64,000 bases of DNA, taken from positions 27,667,896 through 27,731,895 of the forward strand of contig NC_067206.1 of NCBI RefSeq assembly GCF_026262505.1, read 5' to 3'. The stretch is from Trichomonas vaginalis G3 (lineage: Eukaryota > Parabasalia > Trichomonadida > Trichomonadidae). The stretch's first letter is position 1, and every line of letters begins with the position of its first letter. Positions 58,539-64,000 of this stretch are shown piece after piece. The translations under genes were made by a program, and so were the position numbers. The notes beneath the pieces are model-generated. The model had not been told where the DNA came from. It saw only the letters and a program-made list of their open reading frames with translations, and did not search any database.

Positions 58539-59258
58539 ATGCCCCCATATAGAATGGACAGAAGGTCTGCTAGAATAAAAGCAGAGTTAGAAAGATATGG
58601 TTGGAAAGTTTCGAAGAAGTTTAAATATAGGAAGGGAAAGCCAATAAAAGTCTATGACAAACTGTCTGGTCTTCGCTACGAGATGGAATTGGAAACAGCA
58701 CGCGCAAATTATCCAAACAGACTAGAGAGGTTAGAAGAAGAACGTCTTATGAACTTGCCTTTCAATGTTAGTGAACCTGAAGTTGAAGGACACGACGGCT
58801 TTGCCAGATTCTACTGGAAACATGACGAACAATTGCATCCTTTGAGAAGGAAAAAAGGAAAAGGTGAAGACAAACATGCTCCCATGGAAAGAACAAGATA
58901 TGCATATGAAAAGTACCGTGAAGTTAGAAGTCAAATTACATCTGGTCGAACCTTTACAGTAAACTTTGACGAAGGAAAGAACAAAGAAGGCTTCATGGGT
59001 GTACTTGCTGCCATACAAGACGGAAATAAGAAAGGATACAATCTCAGACTAACCGTAACAGATTTAGATGGTCACATTTACTATGCGCATGGCAATGTCA
59101 CAACAACTGCAAAACTTCTTGACGCTTTCAAGACTACAAAGAGAGAACAAATGTTTGACTCCGACTCAGACATTTTGAATGCAATTGAAGGAATTGCAAG
59201 TGTCAAGTTCGAATGGTACCAACCCAACCCTCAAGCAGTCAGACAACTTGTTTGTTAG
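58539..59258 (+). pseudogene. PolB N-terminal fragment left by deletion
   Basis: 239 codons equal to the start of the element 1 PolB (MPPYRMDRRSARIKAELERY to WYQPNPQAVRQ), then LVC and a stop. Comparison with element 1 shows a deletion of about 1.5 kb (equivalent to 14,860-16,378) joined at a shared AAC. All palm motifs (A, B, C) are gone, so no polymerase activity is possible. The kept part includes TSGRTFTVNFDEGKNKEGFM, and the frame is still open with few changes. Confidence 0.9.
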
Positions 59259-59326
59259 ATGAGAAATATGAAATGGCATACCATTTTAAAACGTTTTTTA
59301 AAACAGTATATTTTTACATATATTAA

Positions 59327-60187
59327 ATGTTTCAGGTTGAAAAACAAAGAACAAAAGTAGCAGATACAAAACCGTTAGACTATATCTTCACAAATGCCGG
59401 TAGGAATATTTCAGATGAAGAAATTTCATCCGGTGCTTACAGGTTTGACTTTCCAATTCGTTGGCTTCAAAGTCCTTCAGATGCAAAGGCAATAGGATTT
59501 AGAAGAGTTTTGTTTTCAAATAGAACGAACGCTTTTATGTTCGCAGTATATTTTCATGGGCAGTATAAAGCTTCTGATGGTCTAATAGACAAATTTGATG
59601 AAATGAGAATCTTTACAATTCGTTCAGACGAAAGTCTTGAGAAGACTCTAAATGACTTTCAAACTCAAATGAACAAATACTACTGGGAATTTCAAGAAAA
59701 ATACGATTCTTTACTAAATGGAACATACTATCTGAAGCTAGAATATGACAAGATGAACTCCACAGTTTCATTTCAAAGGATTGAAAATAACCCTCCAAGA
59801 GATACACAGTTTTTATTTTGGGAAGTAGACAAACGTTCTTGGGCACAATTTCTTCGGTTACTAAACCAGAACGAACCATTACCACCAGATGGTCCGTTTA
59901 AATTTATACGCCCACCAACAGATTTGACAGTTTATAGAAACGTGTTTGACCCTCAAAATGTCATGTGTCATGCAAGTTTCAGTTCAAGCAACAATAGTTT
60001 TCTATGTATTGGTAAGGACTTTTATGACTTTGCTTCTAAATTCTACGAACCACCTAGTAACAGTTTCTCTGACTTTCAAGTTTGGTTCACAACAAACGGT
60101 GTGCAGCATATTATTCCATTGTACTATGACTTTTATCTCGAATTGTCTTTCATATATAACTACGGAAAAGTGCTGAAAAAGTATTGA
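59327..60187 (+). CDS. 286-aa paralogue of the 282-aa protein (intact)
   Basis: MFQVEKQRTKVADTKPLDYI; RFDFPIRWLQSPSDAKAIGF; a charged middle (DESLEKTLNDFQTQMNKYYW); DPQNVMCHASFSSSNNSFLC; SDFQVWFTTNGVQHIIPLYY; ends YNYGKVLKKY. It shares the ends but not the middle with the minus-strand gene at 53822. The two probably form related virion parts. Leader TATTTTTACATATATTAA. After this gene the two elements diverge completely. Confidence 0.85.
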   Translation: MFQVEKQRTKVADTKPLDYIFTNAGRNISDEEISSGAYRFDFPIRWLQSPSDAKAIGFRRVLFSNRTNAFMFAVYFHGQYKASDGLIDKFDEMRIFTIRSDESLEKTLNDFQTQMNKYYWEFQEKYDSLLNGTYYLKLEYDKMNSTVSFQRIENNPPRDTQFLFWEVDKRSWAQFLRLLNQNEPLPPDGPFKFIRPPTDLTVYRNVFDPQNVMCHASFSSSNNSFLCIGKDFYDFASKFYEPPSNSFSDFQVWFTTNGVQHIIPLYYDFYLELSFIYNYGKVLKKY

Positions 60188-60199
60188 AAAATAATGTTT

Positions 60200-60260
60200 A
60201 GGTGAAGAGGTGAGATTTCACCTCTTTTTTCACCTGTTTTTTCACCTGTTTTCTCACCCG
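60200..60260. repeat. Dispersed hairpin repeat (forward), with extra step
   Basis: AGGTGAAGAGGTGAGATTTC onward with three TTTTTTCACC/TTTTCTCACC steps instead of two. It marks the border between the conserved block and the accessory zone of element 2. Confidence 0.85.
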
Positions 60261-60320
60261 TTGAATTTTCATGAATTTTGTGCTGAATTCGACAAAAATG
60301 AGTTTTTGGTTGAAAAAAGA

Positions 60321-60345
60321 GGTGGAGCCAAAAGTGGCTCGACCT
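60321..60345. repeat. GC hairpin GAGCCA/TGGCTC
   Basis: GGTGGAGCCAAAAGTGGCTC then GACC: inner stem GAGCCA/TGGCTC, one mismatch, outer GGT/ACC. Element 1 has nearly the same sequence at about 18919-18942. Confidence 0.7.
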
Positions 60346-60371
60346 CAAAACAAGCATTTTGTGAAGAATAT

Positions 60372-60404
60372 ACCAACCCGCGGAAAACAGCGGGTTGGTT
60401 TTTA
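60372..60404. terminator. 10-bp GC hairpin plus T-run (terminator-like)
   Basis: ACCAACCCGC (60372-60381), loop GGAAAACA, GCGGGTTGGT (60390-60399), then TTTT. The same position in element 1 has AGCAAC/GTTGCT with identical flanks. Confidence 0.65.
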
Positions 60405-60537
60405 TACAAAATTCAACCGTTGAATTTTCATGAATTTCCTTAAGATAGAAAAAAATAAAACTAACTTTATTTTTTTTTAAGTTTGGTCATCCTTCACGGT
60501 ATGACAAATATACTATATTTTACTTAAAAATATGCAA

Positions 60538-60611
60538 GCGGCTCATAGCTCAGTGGTATGGGCTACCTCGTTACAGGCGTCGAAGACCTCGGTTCAAATC
60601 CCGATTCGCGC
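60538..60611 (+). tRNA. tRNA-like sequence with perfect pol III boxes and T6 terminator
   Basis: Box A TAGCTCAGTGGTATGG, box B GGTTCAAATCC and a TTTTTT terminator at 60615-60620. The D arm pairs (GCTC/GGGC), and a GTTACAG anticodon loop (TAC, Val-like) can be drawn, but the anticodon stem and acceptor pair poorly (only GCG/CGC). It may be a decayed tRNA or a tRNA-like pol III transcript of the element. Confidence 0.5.
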
Positions 60612-60650
60612 AAGTTTTTTCCTTTTATGCAGTGAAATTTCATGTACATA

Positions 60651-60770
60651 GGTTACTTTGGTGTTAGACCCTAGTGAAGAAAATAGAACGATATAAGTTT
60701 ACATTTGTAAGGTTACTTTGGTGTTAGACCCTAGTGAAGAAAATAGAACGATAGGAGTTTACATTTGTAA
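60651..60770. repeat. 60-bp tandem duplication
   Basis: Two units of GGTTACTTTGGTGTTAGACC, CTAGTGAAGAAAATAGAACG and ATATAAGTTTACATTTGTAA (second unit ATAGGAG), starting at 60651 and 60711. Confidence 0.95.
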
Positions 60771-60813
60771 AGTTGGACGATAAAAATCTCTGCTACTAGC
60801 AGTACTGCTACTG

Positions 60814-61074
60814 ACAGGAAAAGTCCTTCCATCAGACAGGAAAAGTTCTTCCATCAGACAGGAAAAGTCCTTCCATCAGACAGGAAAAGTCCTTCCATCA
60901 GACAGGAAAAGTTCTTCCTTCCGACAGAAAAAGTTCTTCCTTCCGACAGGACACAAACGGATGTCCGACAGGAAAAGTTCTTCCTTCCGACAGGACACAA
61001 ACGGATGTCCGACAGGAAAAGTTCTTCCTTCCGACAGGACACAAACGGATGTCCGACGGTTAAGCCACAAACGA
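60814..61074. repeat. 22/44-bp GACAGGAA array with repeated start codons
   Basis: Four 22-bp units (GACAGGAAAAGTCCTTCCAT plus CA) change at about 60910 into TTCCTTCCGACAGGAC units. Three 44-bp units then each contain ACACAAACGGATGTCCGAC, a copy of the downstream gene's start (ATG at 60961, 61005, 61049; true start 61075). Counterpart of 17786-18292. Confidence 0.9.
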
Positions 61075-61287
61075 ATGTCCGACGTCCCACCAACTGAGTC
61101 CATTCCCAAACCAGAGGAACCTAAAGCACCAGCCCCTGCACCTCAGTTCCAGCAATTCCAATCTCAATACAAATCGAAGAGAGACCAAGACTTCGAAGAA
61201 GGTCTGAACCGCTTACGCAAAGAGTATGCCACAGCTCCAATTGAGAGAAAGTTGTTGCTGAATTCAGCAAAAATAATGTTTAGGTGA
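61075..61287 (+). CDS. Proline-rich protein downstream of the array (short form)
   Basis: 70 aa: MSDVPPTESIPKPEEPKAPA, a short Gln-rich link, then KRDQDFEEGLNRLRKEYATA and PIERKL. It lacks the Pro/Tyr-rich centre of the element 1 form. Its final residues (LLNSAKIMFR) are read from the palindrome TTGCTGAATTCAGCAA and hairpin-repeat sequence. The frame is also open upstream from 60961, but the ATG at 61075 matches element 1. Confidence 0.65.
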   Translation: MSDVPPTESIPKPEEPKAPAPAPQFQQFQSQYKSKRDQDFEEGLNRLRKEYATAPIERKLLLNSAKIMFR

Positions 61288-61484
61288 AGAGGTGAGATTT
61301 CACCTCTTTTTTCACCTGTTTTTTCACCCTCTTGAATTTTCATGATTTCATCGTAAATGTTTTGTCAAACATGAACGTAAATGTTTTGTCGAAACTTCAT
61401 CGTAATGAGCGTAAATCAGACAAAAATAATGTTTAGGTGAAGAGGTGAGATTTCACCTCTTTTTTCACCTGTTTTTTCACCTCA
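61282..61484. repeat. Two dispersed hairpin repeats (forward)
   Basis: Copies at 61282-61330 and 61434-61484, both following AATAATGTTT. The first is preceded by the perfect palindrome TTGCTGAATTCAGCAA (61252-61267), which also occurs at about 19023 in element 1. They form the upstream side of the inverted pair around the gene at 61555. Confidence 0.88.
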
Positions 61485-61554
61485 TGAATTTTCCCGAAAT
61501 AAAAAATAAAGTTAGTTTTTTAAAAAAAATATTTTTTATTTTTATTGTAAGAAC

Positions 61555-62469
61555 ATGTTAGCAACAACAGCACCAAACTCGTTAGTCATGAATCCTACGT
61601 CAATGTTGGTAGAGATGAAAAACTTCATTCCTTCTTCATATACTTTCGAAACAAAAATCCAGAAGATAAAGCAAGAACTTTTAACAAGTAATTTAGACTG
61701 TACCGCACAGAATGAAACAAATGAACAGTATCTTTATGAAATGCAGGATATTATTGACCATCTACCTAAACTACCTGAAATCCAACAACAAAAACTAACT
61801 ATTCCTGAATTCGACGAAATTGAAGTGAAACCAACTGACTCAGTAGAAATAAAGAAGTTCATACGAAAGGTAAACTATGAGTTTCTAGGATTTCATTGCA
61901 ACCATAAGGTTATGGACAAAGATTGCGACATGGTATATAAGAATGTTTCTGACATATATAAATCTGGGGAGTTTAAGACCTACGACAACTTTGTTTCATT
62001 AGTTGCTGAATGTGTATGGCAGATAAGAGATAAAGACAGAAGGGGTAAAATATGGAACGAACAGATAAAACCCGCTATGTTCGAGATGAAGAAAACCATT
62101 GACGCCTTGGTTGTTTTAGCAGGTAAGGTTTCAGAATATAACGCAAAAATGAACCCACAATGTTCTAAATGTAAAGCAGCAATGAGGAAATATAACTACT
62201 CCGTCAAAGAGATAGAACGTATGAGAAACGACTATGCAGATTTAAAGAAAGAAGCAGAGAAACCAGCAGAAGATAAAATGAACATGTTAGCATTTCTGAA
62301 CAAAAACTATCCAACAGCAGAAGATTTCCTTCTATCTGACGTCAAGAAGAAGTATAAAGAGACTTTCGGTATCGTTAAAACATTCGATGTACTGACAGAA
62401 GAAATAGAAGCTACGAAATTGTTTAGGATTTCAAATATACATCATACAATTCATGTAAAACGCTTATAA
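61555..62469 (+). CDS. Hairpin-bounded cassette gene, copy 3 (intact)
   Basis: 304 aa starting MLATTAPNSLVMNPTSMLVE. Regions: an N-terminal helix with FIPSSYTFETKIQKIKQELL; an acidic helical part; DEIEVKPTDSVEIKKFIRKV; FHCNHKVMDKDCDMVYKNVS (His/Cys-rich); IRDKDRRGKIWNEQIKPAMF; NPQCSKCKAAMRKYNYSVKE; and a C-terminal domain FLLSDVKKKYKETFGIVKTF with EEIEATKLFRISNIHHTIHV. The Cys/His content suggests a metal site. I recognise no family. Forward hairpins lie before it and reverse hairpins after it, as with its two relatives. Confidence 0.87.
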   Translation: MLATTAPNSLVMNPTSMLVEMKNFIPSSYTFETKIQKIKQELLTSNLDCTAQNETNEQYLYEMQDIIDHLPKLPEIQQQKLTIPEFDEIEVKPTDSVEIKKFIRKVNYEFLGFHCNHKVMDKDCDMVYKNVSDIYKSGEFKTYDNFVSLVAECVWQIRDKDRRGKIWNEQIKPAMFEMKKTIDALVVLAGKVSEYNAKMNPQCSKCKAAMRKYNYSVKEIERMRNDYADLKKEAEKPAEDKMNMLAFLNKNYPTAEDFLLSDVKKKYKETFGIVKTFDVLTEEIEATKLFRISNIHHTIHVKRL

Positions 62470-62475
62470 AATAAC

Positions 62476-62651
62476 AGGTGAAAAAAGAGGTGAAAAAAGA
62501 GGTGAAATCTCACCTCTTCACCTAAAATATATTTTTGGGTCATTTACGCTCATTACGAAGAAGTTTTGACAAAACATTTACGATGAAATCATGAAAATTC
62601 ATGAGGTGAAAAAACAGGTGAAAAAAGAGGTGAAATCTCACCTCTTCACCT
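62476..62651. repeat. Two dispersed hairpin repeats (reverse)
   Basis: Copies at 62476-62524 and 62603-62651 (AGAGGTGAAATCTCACCTCT, then TTCACCTAAA), separated by a short CATTTACG repeat remnant. They are the downstream side of the inverted pair around copy 3. Confidence 0.88.
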
Positions 62652-62777
62652 AAACATTATTTTTACTGAATTCAGCAACAAAATTCATGAATTTCCTTAA
62701 GATACAAGATAGAAAAAATAAAATTAACGCTAGTTTTTTTAAAATATTTTTTTTTATTTTGTATGTAAGAACAGGAA

Positions 62778-63389
62778 ATGACAAACACTGAGTTTGAAAC
62801 AGTCAAAAAGATAGACAATGACACCAAAGTGGTTAGAATTGGTGATTTAAACGTAAGATACTCAAAGAAATACAACAAATATTCTTTGTCAGACATTCTA
62901 ACACCATCTGGAAAGAAAACATGGCATTGGGTTGGAATTGCTTCAACTCAGAAAATTTTGACAAGAAATCCTGAGCTTATGATATCGGTAAGATTCTATG
63001 GAACTACAGCATATCTTATAGACAAAAGTCTTATACCAATAGTTTTGTTATGGTTAGACCCAGTTGTTGGATATAACTTCATAACATATGGTTCATTCGA
63101 TACGGAACGTTGCAGTGAAGGCTTACTTTACATCGTTCAGAAACCGAAGGACTTCAATACAAAGAGATATAAGATAGGAAGAACATATAATATAACTCAA
63201 AGATATGACAGTACAGTCAATAGAGTCAAGGTTGTGTTCGTTAACGATATGAGAGCTGCTGAAACAGAACTACTTGAAAAGTTTGAGAAAATGTATGGTG
63301 CTCCCACGAAAGGTAAAGAAACGTTTGAAGTAGATGAGATAGATAAAGCTATAAAATTATTTGACGAAGTTGCTGAAAAATACATGTAA
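62778..63389 (+). CDS. KilA-N/MSV199-like protein with T5orf172 (GIY-YIG-type) domain
   Basis: 203 aa, start MTNTEFETVKKIDNDTKVVR. The N-terminal part (KYSLSDILTPSGKKTWHWVG, SVRFYGTTAYLIDKSLIPIV) fits the small DNA-binding modules (KilA-N/MSV199 class) of large DNA viruses. The C-terminal part, from about residue 115 (EGLLYIVQKPKDF, RYKIGRTYNITQRYDSTVNR, AAETELLEKFEKMYG), fits the T5orf172/GIY-YIG nuclease fold: 'LYIV ... YKIGRT ... R'. Such fusions are common accessory proteins in poxvirus- and phage-like genomes and may cut DNA. The shared accessory leader (CTTAAGATA ... GTATGTAAGAACAG) precedes it. Not found in element 1 here. Confidence 0.8.
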   Translation: MTNTEFETVKKIDNDTKVVRIGDLNVRYSKKYNKYSLSDILTPSGKKTWHWVGIASTQKILTRNPELMISVRFYGTTAYLIDKSLIPIVLLWLDPVVGYNFITYGSFDTERCSEGLLYIVQKPKDFNTKRYKIGRTYNITQRYDSTVNRVKVVFVNDMRAAETELLEKFEKMYGAPTKGKETFEVDEIDKAIKLFDEVAEKYM

Positions 63390-63479
63390 AGCGTTTATTT
63401 TTGGTCTTTTGTGAAAGATAGAAAAAATAAAGTTAGTTTTATTTTTATTTATTTTTTTATTTTGTATGTAAAGACAGAT

Positions 63480-64000
63480 ATGTCAACAACAGAGAACACA
63501 ACAACAGTTATAGTCCATGAAGCTATAAATGAAGAATATGAGTGGGTTCAGTTTAACAAACAACTCCGTCTCATTCGTTCGGTCAAAGACGATATGTACC
63601 AAATGCAAAGTATTTTGACTGCATGTTTTGCACCAGATACTAAGAAACCACAAGACTGGTTTGAATTAAATAGCACTCATGAACTCCTCAGTGAGTTTGA
63701 ACATGAAGAACTTAAAAAGATGTACCAAGACAGACAAAACTTACCATCACATCTAAAAGGTATATATGTTCATACGTTCCTAGTTAGTTCAATAGCAATG
63801 TGGGCTTCACCTCGTTATGCATGGTATATTTACAGACTTCTTGACGAACTTTGTACAAAGCAGAGAGAAGATATGATGAAAGAAGACAAAAGCATTCAGA
63901 AAAGAATACCACGTTCGGTACCAAAAGGAAAGGAAAAGAACTATAAGTATATGATTTATACTGAAGAGATGGAAAATGAAGAAGATAAAGATATGGTTAT
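63480..64000 (+). CDS. KilA-N domain protein, cut by window end
   Basis: Open from ATG 63480 (MSTTENTTTVIVHEAINEEY) to the last base, about 173 codons without a stop. KilA-N part: KDDMYQMQSILTACFAPDTK, DWFELNSTHELLSEFEHEEL, GIYVHTFLVSSIAMWASPRY and AWYIYRLLDELCTKQ. Then RIPRSVPKGKEKNYKYMIYT begins the DUF3627-like second domain. It shows the frame that is broken in the element 1 copy at 20453. The leader is the shared accessory type. Confidence 0.87.
   Translation, partial: MSTTENTTTVIVHEAINEEYEWVQFNKQLRLIRSVKDDMYQMQSILTACFAPDTKKPQDWFELNSTHELLSEFEHEELKKMYQDRQNLPSHLKGIYVHTFLVSSIAMWASPRYAWYIYRLLDELCTKQREDMMKEDKSIQKRIPRSVPKGKEKNYKYMIYTEEMENEEDKDMV

Larger units (their letters stand above)
51990..64000. 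mobile_element. Maverick/Polinton element 2 (left part; runs past window end)
   Basis: Starts with 46 A and GGTAGTGGGGCTTCC, then the same gene order as element 1 with very high similarity over the first 8 kb. Its internal genes are mostly intact except methyltransferase (frameshift), fibre (late frameshift) and PolB (1.5-kb deletion). The right terminus and target duplication are outside the window. With PolB cut away it depends on another element for replication. Confidence 0.92.

Overview
The window looks like a piece of the nuclear genome of a parabasalid flagellate, most likely Trichomonas or a close relative (inference). The evidence is AT-rich, apparently intronless, closely packed genes; ankyrin/DUF3447-type proteins and a very long coiled-coil protein of the kind expanded in Trichomonas; a clear eukaryotic ERGIC3/Erv46 gene; and two large Maverick/Polinton DNA transposons (virus-like, integrase plus protein-primed-type PolB). 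No intron was needed to read any gene.

Layout. 1-7,451 is host DNA: a 37-bp tandem array with ankyrin debris, an unrecognised 698-aa protein, a short ankyrin protein, an ankyrin pseudogene and a coiled-coil protein with 63-bp internal repeats. 7,452-46,599 is Maverick element 1. It has inverted terminal repeats that start with an A-run and a GC-rich hairpin, and a 6-bp target duplication GGATTA on both sides. 46,606-51,989 is host DNA again: a 1,224-aa helical-solenoid protein and ERGIC3. A run of 46 A at 51,990 opens Maverick element 2, which runs off the right edge.

The left ends of both Mavericks carry the same genes in the same order: D12-class adenine methyltransferase, a 43-aa membrane peptide, two small virion-like proteins, an unknown 282-aa protein (-), a phage-type tail fibre, a retroviral-like integrase (-), three small genes, PolB, and a 286-aa paralogue of the 282-aa protein. 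Each copy has its own lesions: element 1 is riddled with 1-nt frameshifts, while element 2 has lost ~1.5 kb of PolB and has frameshifts in the methyltransferase and fibre. Beyond this block comes an accessory zone of KilA-N, GIY-YIG-like and unknown genes separated by a dispersed hairpin repeat. Element 1 continues with the packaging ATPase, an SF3 helicase, probable minor capsid genes, a 100-N gap, and about 6 kb of error-rich sequence holding a second (collagen-like) fibre and a second integrase. After that come an inverted-repeat-bounded primase-helicase module, a double-jelly-roll-like major capsid gene, a membrane protein, a ~1,090-aa structural-type protein and the right terminus, whose hairpin unit is repeated three times.

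Together the genes describe a virus-like self-replicating, integrating element: PolB and primase-helicase for replication, integrase for insertion, ATPase and capsid proteins for particle formation, fibres for attachment. I could not recognise an adenain-type maturation protease. The least familiar signals are (i) a ~1-kb gene unit present three times and always bounded by inverted copies of a hairpin repeat, (ii) small GC-rich hairpins with T-rich triloops whose stems differ in sequence but keep their geometry, including in-frame insertions in genes, and (iii) the inverted-repeat-bounded primase-helicase module.
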